Of a DNA stretch of 64,000 nt, positions 50,276 through 58,188 are shown in pieces. This DNA comes from Amycolatopsis sp. cg9. Its GTDB lineage: Bacteria; Actinomycetota; Actinomycetes; Mycobacteriales; Pseudonocardiaceae. Made by a program: the position numbers and the translations under genes. The notes beneath the pieces were generated by a model, which did not search any database, was not told the origin of the DNA, and saw nothing but the letters and a program-made list of their open reading frames with translations. Location: contig NZ_CP166850.1 in assembly GCF_041346945.1 (NCBI RefSeq), forward strand, positions 9,284,501 through 9,348,500, read 5' to 3'. Positions within the stretch are counted from its first letter, which is position 1; every line of letters begins with the position of its first letter.

Positions 50276-51780
50276 GACCCACCGCCGCGCAGGCGGGGCA
50301 GCCCCATACCGACCGGCAGGACGGCGGCGACAAATCCGGCGTCCTGGGCCAGCTCCATTCGCAGCAGCTGGAAGCGGCCGGCGATGTCGTTCTCCAGTTT
50401 CGCCGCGTGGTCCTCGACGTTCCACGTATCCGGGATCGTGACCGCGGTGGCGACGGCGAAGCGGACGATCCCGTGCCCGGCCGCGACCGCGTGCTCCTGC
50501 GCCCGCGCGCCGCCCGCCTCACGGGCTTCGGTCGCGCCAGAGTTGAAGCCCTTGGAGGATTTCCAGTCCCGCATGACGCCGGTGCGGAACCGCAAGCGAC
50601 GCACCGCTCTGCGGGACCGATGCTGGGACAGGGTCTCGTAGTGGATGGCAAGGCTGCGGCGCTCGCCGGCGGTCTTGACCGCCAGCAGGCCACCCAGCGA
50701 CCCGAACACCGTCCCCGCTTCCGGCGTCAGCACCGAGTAGGACACCGTGGCGAAACCGTCGTGGTGGTAGGCCCGCGCCGACGGTGCCGGCGCGTGCACC
50801 GGCCCGGCTGTTGCCCAGCGGACACCCTCCTCGTTGCCCGCGCGATGGCGGCGCGCCGCGAGGCCGGCGGCGCTGGCCGGGTTGAACCCGGTGCGGATCG
50901 CCACTGCCAGTTCCGGACCCGAGAGCCACTTGACGCCGGTGGCGCCGAGGGATTTCAGCTTGTCCTCGAGCCCGTCCAGCACTCGGTAGAGCACTGCGGC
51001 CCGGCCGGCGACCCCACCCCCGGCCGCGGCGGCCGGGCGGCGGAGGGCGTCTTCGGTTCCGGAGAGGGTGACGAAGACTTCGTGCCGGACCGACACCGCG
51101 CCGACCAGCCGATCCAGCTCTGCCGTGGCCTGCCGCGCGAGCGCGGGCGCGTCGGGCACGTCGTGTTCGGCTCGCCACGCTTGGTAGTCGGCGCCGTCGT
51201 CGGGGACGGTCCGCACCAGCAGGCTCATCCGGTCGATGACCTCGCGGTGCCCGATCGACAGCAGCAGGTTCCCGAGCCGGTTGGCCAGGCGCTCGCACTG
51301 GGCGTCGGAGAGCATCCCGACCCCGGCGTGGGTGAGCCGGGCGGTGGCGCCCCACCGGCCGTCGCCGGTGTCGTGGATCAGGCACACCCGGCCCACGTCT
51401 CTCAGCGGCGGTCCGTCAGGGAACCGCAGCCGCGCCAGCACCCCGGGTAAATCCGGCTCATCCAGGTCTGTGGCCTGCCCGGTGACCGCCCGGGACTGCC
51501 ACCGCGACCACCCCAACGCGATGCCGACGCGGTAGAGCAGCAGATGCCCCAGCCACCGCAACGCCGAGCGCCCACGCACGGGCACGACCACGAGCGCCGC
51601 GGCCGGGCCGCAGAGCCCGCCCAGCGCGAGAGCCTGCCCGAAGCGCCCCGCTGCCAACGCCAGAATCACCGGGACGGCAAGTCCGACGCACACGAACGCC
51701 TGCACAGGGGTCACTCCGATGATCCACCCGGCGCGCTCCTTACGAGACAGTCCTTTGTAGATTCGCGTCGCGGCGCTCAC
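50272..51780 (-). CDS. SCO6880-family conjugation membrane protein
   Basis: 502 residues from GTG 51780, coupled at both ends by 4-bp overlaps. Two N-terminal membrane spans are seen (VTPVQAFVCVGLAVPVILAL; ALGGLCGPAAALVVVPV), in the style of PrgI-like proteins, followed by a large soluble domain: RWLGHLLLYRVGIALGWSRW, LRDVGRVCLIHDTGDGRWGA, MSLLVRTVPDD, and ATVSYSVLTPEAGTVFGSLG. The order membrane domain plus VirB4-N-like domain matches actinobacterial SCO6880-type proteins, which sit directly before the VirB4-like ATPase. It probably anchors that ATPase to the membrane channel. No nucleotide-binding motif is present. Confidence 0.82.
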   Translation of the reverse strand: MSAATRIYKGLSRKERAGWIIGVTPVQAFVCVGLAVPVILALAAGRFGQALALGGLCGPAAALVVVPVRGRSALRWLGHLLLYRVGIALGWSRWQSRAVTGQATDLDEPDLPGVLARLRFPDGPPLRDVGRVCLIHDTGDGRWGATARLTHAGVGMLSDAQCERLANRLGNLLLSIGHREVIDRMSLLVRTVPDDGADYQAWRAEHDVPDAPALARQATAELDRLVGAVSVRHEVFVTLSGTEDALRRPAAAAGGGVAGRAAVLYRVLDGLEDKLKSLGATGVKWLSGPELAVAIRTGFNPASAAGLAARRHRAGNEEGVRWATAGPVHAPAPSARAYHHDGFATVSYSVLTPEAGTVFGSLGGLLAVKTAGERRSLAIHYETLSQHRSRRAVRRLRFRTGVMRDWKSSKGFNSGATEAREAGGARAQEHAVAAGHGIVRFAVATAVTIPDTWNVEDHAAKLENDIAGRFQLLRMELAQDAGFVAAVLPVGMGLPRLRGGGS

Positions 51781-53168
51781 AACAGCACCGCGGCTTCCTC
51801 GGCGTCGCCGGCCGCCGCACCGCCGCCATCATCGGGTCGTGGGCCGTTGTCGGGCTTAGGGTCCGGCGGTGTCGGCGGACCAGCATCGCCAGGTGGGTCC
51901 GGCGGTGGCGACTCACCGTCACCGTCTTCGCTGTCGTCGACGGACTCAGTCAGACTCGCGCTACCAGGACCGCCTGCCCCAGCGGTGAGAGACTCCGCCG
52001 GATCAGTTCCGGCATCTCCATCACCGCCACCGGACCCGCCGGTCGCGGAGGGGTCGGGCGCGGTGCCGGCAGCACTCGCTTCGTCGGAGGCGCGCTCATC
52101 GCCGGTCGTGTCGAGCGGCCCGGCAGTCGTGTCGTCCTCGGCGGCGGCCTGGTCGAAGCGGTCGACATTGGCCTGCTCCTGGCCACCGCCACCGTCTTCG
52201 CTGTACTCGCTGTTGCCCATTTCTTTGCGGGCCTTGTTCGAGAACGCGCTGGCGATGCGCCCGGCGATGCTGTTGGCGCCGTAGGAGTCCAGGCCGGCAT
52301 CCGAGAGCTTGTCCCGCAACGCCCCCTGTGGATCGGAGTCCGGATCGACGAACGCGAACAGCTTGAGCAGCACCAACGGCACACACAACGCGACGAACAG
52401 GACCCCGATGCCGGCCAGCAACCCGGACAGGCCCTGCGTGCCACCGACGATCGCGACGGCCAGCACCAGCACGAACGCCAGCGCGGGCTTCATCACGATG
52501 GCGACCAGGCCCCAGCGGACGACTTTCCAGTACCACCGCGCGGTTGCATCGGCGACCAGCCCGGCCGCGGCGATGGGGATCGTGGCGACGAGGATGTAGA
52601 TCGCGGCTTCGCGGAACACGGCCTCGACCGCGAACCCCAGCCCGGCGGGTATTACCCCGAAGGCACCGGCCAGGCCCAGCACGACGTTCTTGACCTCATC
52701 GGAGAGGGCGTCGGTGAAGCCGGTCATGGTCAGCGCGTCGCGGAAGTTCCCCACCCGCAGCCCGGTGGACAGGACCGCTTCGGTCAGGCCGTCGGCGGCG
52801 GCGAGGAACGCCGCGACCACGCTCACGGTGATCGCGACGGCGATGCCGTACTGGATCGGCCCGGTGAGCAGGCGGACAAAGCCGCGGCCGCCGTGCAGGA
52901 CGGTGGTGATGATCTGCCAGAAGAACATGCCCAGCGCGATGGCTCCGGAGATCCACAGCGTCATCGGCCACAGGATCGAGACCGGTCCCTCCGTGGTGGA
53001 CACGGTGAGGATGGAGAACCGGTCGACGAGCTCGAAAGCGGTCCGCAGGATGAACAGGGCCGCGGCCCAGGTGGCCGCCATGAACGGCTCGAGAATTCCC
53101 GCCGCGGTCGCGCTGATCGCCTTGCCGGCGATGCCGCCCAGCTTGTCGAGCAGATCCAGGGGGTTCAC
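51777..53168 (-). CDS. VirB6/TrbL-like polytopic channel protein
   Basis: 463 residues from GTG 53168 (GTGA overlap with the gene before it). The first 290 residues contain at least six hydrophobic spans, for example TWAAALFILRTAFELVD, LWISGAIALGMFFWQIIT, YGIAVAITVSVVAAFLAAAD, AIYILVATIPIAAAGLVAD, VMKPALAFVLVLAVAIVGGT and LLAGIGVLFVALCVPLVLLK. The remaining 170 residues are a soluble, acidic Gly/Ser/Pro/Asp-rich tail. This is the architecture of VirB6/TrbL-like proteins, the central membrane component of conjugative secretion systems. Sequence conservation in the family is low, so topology and operon position carry the assignment. Confidence 0.8.
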   Translation of the reverse strand: MNPLDLLDKLGGIAGKAISATAAGILEPFMAATWAAALFILRTAFELVDRFSILTVSTTEGPVSILWPMTLWISGAIALGMFFWQIITTVLHGGRGFVRLLTGPIQYGIAVAITVSVVAAFLAAADGLTEAVLSTGLRVGNFRDALTMTGFTDALSDEVKNVVLGLAGAFGVIPAGLGFAVEAVFREAAIYILVATIPIAAAGLVADATARWYWKVVRWGLVAIVMKPALAFVLVLAVAIVGGTQGLSGLLAGIGVLFVALCVPLVLLKLFAFVDPDSDPQGALRDKLSDAGLDSYGANSIAGRIASAFSNKARKEMGNSEYSEDGGGGQEQANVDRFDQAAAEDDTTAGPLDTTGDERASDEASAAGTAPDPSATGGSGGGDGDAGTDPAESLTAGAGGPGSASLTESVDDSEDGDGESPPPDPPGDAGPPTPPDPKPDNGPRPDDGGGAAAGDAEEAAVLL

Positions 53169-53980
53169 CGGGCACCGCCCCGGATCAGGGGCCGGTAGCC
53201 GGCGCGGACCGATTCGATGCTGCCCGGCCACGCGCACGCGGCGTAGGCGGCTCGGGCCCCGGGGGCGATCCGCCACGCGGCACCGGTCCGGCGCAGGGCC
53301 TCGCAGTCGCCGACGCCTATGCTCGTGGTCTGACCCTGGTAGTCGAAGCTCAGCTGCCCGAGCGTGCAGACCACCGCGAACCGGCCGCCGTCCGCGGTGC
53401 CCTTGATCAGGCCCTGGGACACGTCATAGGTCACCGTCAGGCCGGGCTTGAGCTCGCCGGGGCGGATGCCGGCGTTCTCCCGGAACGACGTCAGCAGCGC
53501 AAGCGGGCCGCTACCTTGTGGGGACGGGGCGTGCGGCAGCGCGGATTCGCCGTACGCCCGCAGGTACGTCGCCGGGTCACCGCCGCGCAGCGCCGTCTCG
53601 TTGAAGTCGGTCAGCCAGCCGAGCGCACCTTCCGCGGTCGCCGGGAACCCGTCGGAGATCACGCGGCTCGCGATCGGCACCGGTGGCGGCACGGTGATCG
53701 GCGGACCGGCCGTCGCGGTCGTGAGCTCGTGCGGCAGTGCCGCCTCCGGCGGCAGGGTCAGCATGGAACGGTTGGCCAGAGCGGTGGCCTCGTCGACCGA
53801 CGCCGTGGGTGTCGGCGAAGGTGCGCCGCCGGGCGGAGTCGTTGCCGCAGGGGATGACGGCGGTTCAGTCGTCTGCCGGGCGACGAGCACCACCGCTAGC
53901 GCGGCGATCAACAGGACGATGATGATGATCAGGCGGCGGGCACGCGTGCGGGCGCGTGGCGGCGGTGTGGCGGTGAACAT
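53165..53980 (-). CDS. TcpC/VirB8-like single-span protein
   Basis: 271 residues from ATG 53980. A basic head (PPPRARTRARR) precedes one membrane span (LIIIIVLLIAALAVVLVA), a Pro/Ser/Thr-rich linker, and a soluble domain of about 180 residues facing outside, with ALGWLTDFNETALRGGDPAT, LKPGLTVTYDVSQGLIKGTA and FAVVCTLGQLSFDYQG. Size, topology and the position before the VirB6-like gene fit the VirB8/TcpC class, whose NTF2-like domain stabilises the channel. Direct sequence similarity is too weak to be certain. It begins 4 bp after the preceding small membrane gene. Confidence 0.65.
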   Translation of the reverse strand: MFTATPPPRARTRARRLIIIIVLLIAALAVVLVARQTTEPPSSPAATTPPGGAPSPTPTASVDEATALANRSMLTLPPEAALPHELTTATAGPPITVPPPVPIASRVISDGFPATAEGALGWLTDFNETALRGGDPATYLRAYGESALPHAPSPQGSGPLALLTSFRENAGIRPGELKPGLTVTYDVSQGLIKGTADGGRFAVVCTLGQLSFDYQGQTTSIGVGDCEALRRTGAAWRIAPGARAAYAACAWPGSIESVRAGYRPLIRGGAR

Positions 53981-53983
53981 GGC

Positions 53984-54274
53984 TCACCCGCCCGCGAAGG
54001 TGCTGATCAGCGACCAGCCGATGCCGTAGAGGATCGCGCCGGCGACGGCGCAGAGCATCATGACGACGCCGACTTTCCCGGCCCGGTGATGGTCGACCCA
54101 CCGGCCACCGACCCAGACGATCAAGCCGACGAAGAAACCCAGGACGAGTGCGACGCCCGCGCCCCACTTGACGTTGTTGAGCAGTCCCAGGATCTTGTCG
54201 CCACCGACGGTGGGCTGCACCGGTGTCGGATTCGGGATCTGGACGAGCCAGTCGATGACACTGTGCGCGGACAT
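53984..54274 (-). CDS. Small two-span membrane protein (pilin/VirB2-like candidate)
   Basis: 96 residues from ATG 54274 with GGAGGG upstream. A short N-terminal segment (SVIDWLVQIPNPTPVQPTVG) is followed by two hydrophobic spans (GAGVALVLGFFVGLIVWVGG; VVMMLCAVAGAILYGIGWSL) joined by a short charged loop (RWVDHHRAGKV). Small proteins of this kind at the start of conjugation operons include VirB2-type pilins and the small integral proteins of actinobacterial systems. No cleavable signal peptide is evident. The call rests on size, topology and place. Confidence 0.65.
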   Translation of the reverse strand: MSAHSVIDWLVQIPNPTPVQPTVGGDKILGLLNNVKWGAGVALVLGFFVGLIVWVGGRWVDHHRAGKVGVVMMLCAVAGAILYGIGWSLISTFAGG

Positions 54275-54365
54275 CGCGCCCTCCACATCGCACCGCCCGA
54301 CGTCACATCAGGCGGGTCAAGTGGGAGGGCGTTGACGTTCTTCTCAGCTGAGCGGCGGGAGGTTC

Positions 54366-55295
54366 TCAGCCGGTGTCGTGATCGGTGATGCGTCCGTCGC
54401 ATTCGCGAGCAATACGTAGCCACGGAAGACGTAAGCGGTGTGTCCGCTGTGGCAGGACATGCCAGGAACGGAGCAACTGTTCGGCAGGCGCGCGAAGCAA
54501 TGACGGTGTCACGGCGGCGGTAACGCCATGCACGGCAAGGTCGCGGTCGTGGGGGAAGAACACGGCATCCGGTACCAGGACGCTGGTGCGGCGCCCTGCG
54601 GTACCGGCCACGCCTTTCGGCCACCGGCGCGCGCCCACGACGAGCAGTTGCGTGGGCGGGGTCACCGCGCCGGCCCGCACCCACGGCGCCAGGCGGGCCA
54701 AGACCTGTTCAGCGTGGGCGAGCCCCGGCACCGTGGGCCGCACCACCAGCGCGGGAATCGGTGACGGGCTGCCGACGCGCAGCCACTGCCCCGGCCCAAG
54801 CGCGGGGTCGGATGCTAAGCGCCAGGGGTCGTGGCCGATGTCGACCACCGTCACGTCAACGCCGTACCCCCCGCCGGGGTGCCAGTGCAGCGGCGGCGGG
54901 AACAGCACCGGCTCGGCGGCGAGATCGGCCGCATCCAGGCGCGCCAGAACTGCGCGAGCGCGCCGGGAGAACCGGATGCCGACCTCGGGGCCGGGACCGT
55001 CCCGCCGTGGCCCGTCGGCCCGCGCAGCGGATCCGAGTCCGGACCGGACTGGATCGCCGGCGTCGACGAGCAGGACCGAGCGGCCCGCCAGCTGAAGCGC
55101 ATCGGCGATCGCGACGGCAGTGCTCGTCGCACCGGAACCGGGAGAGGCGGCCAGGACCGGCAGGACGCGGCCGAACGGCGACCAGTCGACCAGCTCGACC
55201 ACGCCTTCCGCGAGCGCGGATTGCCGCAGCGAGGCACAGGGCGTGTCCACATCGGAGCAATCCCGAGCAGACGTGTCCTTGGATGTGGTGGCCAT
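54366..55295 (-). CDS. MinD/ParA-like P-loop protein, first gene of the transfer operon
   Basis: 309 residues from ATG 55295, preceded by GGGGAGG. The deviant P-loop PVLAASPGSGATSTAVAIAD near residue 46 and the following LAGRSVLLVDAGDP resemble ParA/MinD proteins, but the Walker Lys pair of KGGxGKT is missing (GSGATS), so ATP hydrolysis is doubtful. Further elements include VDVTVVDIGHDPW, PIPALVVRPTVPGLAHAEQV and TQLLVVGARRWPKGVAG, all in the order of the MinD fold. Such degenerate ParA-like proteins often lead actinobacterial conjugation operons and may position the system. It could also act with the distant ParB-like protein at 16.7 kb, which is only a guess. Confidence 0.7.
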   Translation of the reverse strand: MATTSKDTSARDCSDVDTPCASLRQSALAEGVVELVDWSPFGRVLPVLAASPGSGATSTAVAIADALQLAGRSVLLVDAGDPVRSGLGSAARADGPRRDGPGPEVGIRFSRRARAVLARLDAADLAAEPVLFPPPLHWHPGGGYGVDVTVVDIGHDPWRLASDPALGPGQWLRVGSPSPIPALVVRPTVPGLAHAEQVLARLAPWVRAGAVTPPTQLLVVGARRWPKGVAGTAGRRTSVLVPDAVFFPHDRDLAVHGVTAAVTPSLLRAPAEQLLRSWHVLPQRTHRLRLPWLRIARECDGRITDHDTG

Positions 55296-55434
55296 GACGG
55301 GCCTCCCCTCAGCGGTGGTGCGCCGGTGAAGGGTGCGGCGGTCACAGCGGGACCGTGCTCCAACCCCCTGGTCGGGGCGGCGTGGGTTGCTTTCCCTCGA
55401 CGTTCCGAAGATACTCGCAACAAGCGTGGTGCTT

Positions 55435-55468
55435 ATTTCGATGGTAGACACAACTTGCGGTATGTCAA
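55435..55468 (-). promoter_or_regulatory. Near-consensus promoter of the transfer operon
   Basis: On the minus strand TTGACA (55468-55463) and TACCAT (55446-55441) are spaced by 16 bases. This is the best -35/-10 pair seen in the window and directs transcription toward the gene starting at 55295, leaving a leader of about 140 nt. It probably drives the operon from 55295 down to 45049. Confidence 0.6.
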
Positions 55469-55531
55469 TGCGTGCCAATGCAGGACCGACGCTCCGCGCT
55501 TACTGATGTCGACACGCTACGGGGGCGGACT

Positions 55532-56236
55532 ATGGCACGAGCATCCGATGACGGACCAGGTCTCGCGGAAGGCGACGCGGCAGCGACGCCATCGGCGCAG
55601 CTGCACTCGCCGATTCCGCGCCGTCGGGCAGCCGATCAGCAGGATCTCACCGTCGCGCTGCTGAATCTGGATACTTTTGCCGAGCGGTTGTCGTACCTGT
55701 TCGAGCACGCCTCGACCTACTACCTTTTACGAGGTGCCCCTGTCGTCGATCCCGATGAAATCGATCGGCTCGCCGCCGAGGACGCCCGCAAGGCCGCTCT
55801 GAAGGCGCGCCGCAAGCCCAGACACAGTCCGGGCGAGCTGGCGTTTCTCAAGCTCACCGCGCGACCTCCGGTGGTCGCCGAATGGGTGCGGGACCGGACC
55901 GGGTTGCCGCTGGCCGAGCAGGCACTGCGCAACTTCAGGGCCGGCATCCGGCAGAACAGCCGGCCAGCGATCACCCGGGCGTTAGCCGAGTTCTGGCGCA
56001 TCCACCCGAACCTGCTCGACCCCAGCGTCCCGGCCACCGACTTCGCACCGCCCGATGACGAGGTCGCACGCAAGACTCATGAACTGGTGACCGAGCTCGG
56101 TCTGGTCGGATTCAACGCACGCGACATCGCCAGCTCGATCGGCGATGCCCCCGACGCCGATCGCCAACAGCTGCTGCAGTTGGTGGAAGGAATCGCGCGA
56201 GTCCGCCGGGCCGCACGCGACAATCCCACCTCCTGA
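55532..56236 (+). CDS. Putative helix-turn-helix regulator divergent from the transfer operon
   Basis: 234 residues from ATG 55532 (GGGGGCGG upstream); earlier in-frame starts lack ribosome sites. The protein has a helical middle (NLDTFAERLSYLFEHASTYY, then SPGELAFLKLTARPPVVAEW, VRDRTGLPLAEQALRNFRAG) that matches XRE-like proteins of actinobacteria, in which a long helix and an HTH precede FWRIHPNLLD. The last 60 residues are helical (TELGLVGFNARDIASSIGDA). It is divergent from the transfer operon promoter across 236 bp and convergent with the membrane gene after it, so it may repress the transfer operon or belong to the ImmA/IrrE module. ImmA-type proteases commonly cleave XRE repressors. 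Confidence 0.7.
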   Translation: MARASDDGPGLAEGDAAATPSAQLHSPIPRRRAADQQDLTVALLNLDTFAERLSYLFEHASTYYLLRGAPVVDPDEIDRLAAEDARKAALKARRKPRHSPGELAFLKLTARPPVVAEWVRDRTGLPLAEQALRNFRAGIRQNSRPAITRALAEFWRIHPNLLDPSVPATDFAPPDDEVARKTHELVTELGLVGFNARDIASSIGDAPDADRQQLLQLVEGIARVRRAARDNPTS

Positions 56237-56246
56237 CCTCGCCGAT

Positions 56247-57473
56247 CTACCGGCTCGGCGATCCCGCTTCCCAGAACCTGCGGTGCGTCGCGCTGATTCT
56301 CGCGGCCATGCGCTGCACTCGGCGGTGGGTCAGGGTGTCTCCGACCTCGGCCAGCCACCGGGTCCTGGCCGCATCATCGACATGCAAACGTTCGAACTCC
56401 GGCCACCATGCCGGGGACTCGGCGTCGCCGCCGTCGAGGTCGTCGGGCGGTAGCTCCGCAGCCGGGTGGGATAGATGCGCGACGAGGGCAGCGATCGCGA
56501 TCTCGATGTCGACGGCTGTCGCCGTCCCCGGCGGGACATAGACGTAGAGCGCAAGGGTGTGCAGTTCGGCGCGTATCGCGCGACGGGTCCGATCGTCGAC
56601 CAGCTGCTCGACGATCAGCAGAGCGTCCTCGATCTCGACCAGCTTCTGGGTCAGGGTCAGCGGTGGCGGCCGACGGTGGGCCAGCAGCACCCGCAGGCGC
56701 TTCCACAGGCGCTCGATCGCGGCGTCCCGGCGCTGGGTGCGGCGCCGGTCAAGCCAGTCGAACAGCCGCCGGGTCGCCGCAGCGAACAGCGACCCGGCGA
56801 CGAACAACACCAGTCCGGCGCCGTCGGTGAAGACTCCGAAGTGCGTCCCGCGGGGCGGATGGTGCGGGTCGACCAGCAATCGGAGGACGACCCCGAGCCG
56901 CCAGGACAACCCGACCAGCGACATCGCGACCCCCAGCTGGGCCAGAGCGACGCCGCCGCGCACCCCGGCTACCTCGCCGCGGGCCACCACGGTCAGTCCC
57001 AGCAGGAGCAGCGCCAGCCAGCCGACAAGGTAGCCCAGGTAGAGGGCGGAGTAGAGCTGTGAGGGCCAGGTCGGGTTCCGGGGCGAGCCAAAGTAGAACG
57101 TGTGCGCCCCGGCCAGAACATACAGCGTGACCATCGCCGCCGTGCAGACCACGAAGATCGTGACCACCGCCGGCATGGGCAGACGCAGCTGTCCCAGGGT
57201 GTGCAGGAACCCGGCGGTAAAGACCATGGCCAGCATCGCCAGCACGTTCTGGACCACGACCGCGGCGTTGTGCAAACCCGTCAGACGGTCGGCCCAGTCC
57301 AAGGCCACCGGCGCCCCGGCGGCCAACGACAACGCCATACAGGCGATGCCGGCGGTCAGGAAGTGCCGGCTGAGCGCGTAGCCGCTCCCCCGGTTGACCA
57401 GCGCCTTGCGGACCGCCTCGACCACGCCCGCGGCTGCCGCGCCAAGCCAGAGGAGCGAGACCGCGTCAGGCAT
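56247..57473 (-). CDS. DUF6545/MAB_1171c-like seven-span membrane protein
   Basis: 408 residues from ATG 57473. Seven hydrophobic segments occupy the first 250 residues (VSLLWLGAAAAGVVEAVRKA; FLTAGIACMALSLAAGAPVA; AVVVQNVLAMLAMVFTAGFL; AVVTIFVVCTAAMVTLYVLA; LYLGYLVGWLALLLLGLTVV; GVALAQLGVAMSLVGLSW; GAGLVLFVAGSLFAAATRRL). A long soluble C-terminal domain follows with IEDALLIVEQLVDDRTRRAI and WPEFERLHVDDAARTRWLAE. This matches the actinobacterial MAB_1171c/DUF6545 family, typically encoded next to an ImmA/IrrE protease as here, with an 8-bp overlap. The biochemical function is unknown; transporter or sensor roles have been proposed. Confidence 0.78.
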   Translation of the reverse strand: MPDAVSLLWLGAAAAGVVEAVRKALVNRGSGYALSRHFLTAGIACMALSLAAGAPVALDWADRLTGLHNAAVVVQNVLAMLAMVFTAGFLHTLGQLRLPMPAVVTIFVVCTAAMVTLYVLAGAHTFYFGSPRNPTWPSQLYSALYLGYLVGWLALLLLGLTVVARGEVAGVRGGVALAQLGVAMSLVGLSWRLGVVLRLLVDPHHPPRGTHFGVFTDGAGLVLFVAGSLFAAATRRLFDWLDRRRTQRRDAAIERLWKRLRVLLAHRRPPPLTLTQKLVEIEDALLIVEQLVDDRTRRAIRAELHTLALYVYVPPGTATAVDIEIAIAALVAHLSHPAAELPPDDLDGGDAESPAWWPEFERLHVDDAARTRWLAEVGDTLTHRRVQRMAARISATHRRFWEAGSPSR

Positions 57474-57942
57474 CGGCGCACAAGTGCCGTCGCGACCCGA
57501 ACGCCGCCCGCAGAGCCGTCCGGCCCGGCAGCCGATCGCGATAGCGTGCAGCCCCGGCCTTCACGTGTTCCCGCAGCAAGCACGCGAACTGCTCCGCTTC
57601 GACCTCCCACCGGTCGTCCGGACACGTGCGGCGGCCGCACACGTAGTCGCCAGGGTGGCCGAGGATCCAGTGCCCGATCTCGTGGAAGGCGATGTGCGCG
57701 GCATGCGCCGGGACTGCTTTCGCCACGACCGTCAGCCAGCACTCCTCACGCGAGCGTGCCAGCAGCCCGCTGGCCCCGCCGCGCCGCAGCGGCATCCGGC
57801 CCAGGACCACGGACATGCCCCGTTGCTGTCCCACCGCGTCCAGGAACGCCCGCAATTCGAACGGATGACGGATCGGCAAGGCGCTGATGATGGTTTCGCA
57901 GCGCCGAATAAACTCCTGATCCCCGTGCTCGGTAGTGCTCAT
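57466..57942 (-). CDS. ImmA/IrrE-family metallopeptidase-like protein
   Basis: 158 residues from ATG 57942 (GAGGGGTG upstream; a GTG two codons earlier is possible). The zinc protease motif H-E-x-x-H lies in HIAFHEIGHWILGH near residue 88, with a third ligand expected from EVEAEQFACLLREHV near 120. The N-terminus is helical (EFIRRCETIISALPIRHPFE) and the region SVVLGRMPLRRGGASGLLAR forms the beta-sheet preceding the active site. ImmA/IrrE proteins cleave or sense XRE-type repressors. It overlaps the membrane gene, so both are made together. The XRE-like gene at 55532 is a natural substrate candidate. Confidence 0.85.
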   Translation of the reverse strand: MSTTEHGDQEFIRRCETIISALPIRHPFELRAFLDAVGQQRGMSVVLGRMPLRRGGASGLLARSREECWLTVVAKAVPAHAAHIAFHEIGHWILGHPGDYVCGRRTCPDDRWEVEAEQFACLLREHVKAGAARYRDRLPGRTALRAAFGSRRHLCADA

Positions 57943-58084
57943 TTTCACCCCTCGTGCGTTCGACTTTCCAGCCGGCCCCCGCCGGCACCCCTGTGCCCCG
58001 TCAGCCTTGGCGACCTACATCGCGGCTGTTCAGGGCGTTGGAGCCATAGTGACGGACACGCTCCGCAACCACCGCCGCTTCGTG

Positions 58085-58123
58085 CCACATTTGGTCCACA
58101 TGTCGACGATGTGGAGTCCACAT
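58085..58123. promoter_or_regulatory. TCCACAT operator array between immA-like and P450 genes
   Basis: ATGTGGA-G-TCCACAT (58109-58123) is a perfect palindrome. TCCACAT at 58095-58101 pairs with ATGTGGA at 58109-58115 as a second inverted repeat with a 7-base spacer, and CCACAT occurs again at 58085-58090. Four half-sites within 39 bp in a 246-bp divergent intergenic region strongly suggest a regulator binding site controlling one or both genes. Confidence 0.6.
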
Positions 58124-58151
58124 TCTTTTCCTCAATGTCCCACCAGGGCCC

Positions 58152-58181
58152 TTGACCTGCGTCATTCACCGGCAGTAGCCA
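58152..58181 (+). promoter_or_regulatory. Promoter of the P450 gene, probably leaderless
   Basis: TTGACC (58152-58157) and TAGCCA (58176-58181) are 18 bases apart. The expected start point, about seven bases downstream, coincides with ATG 58189, so the transcript may begin at or next to the start codon. The AGGAAGG just before the ATG is too close to act as a normal ribosome site. Confidence 0.45.
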
Positions 58182-58188
58182 GGAAGGT

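Noticed and set aside
54366..55295. A standard ParA partner for the ParB-like protein
   Set aside because: It lacks the Walker lysines, lies 36 kb away and heads the transfer operon, so a partition role is not supported.
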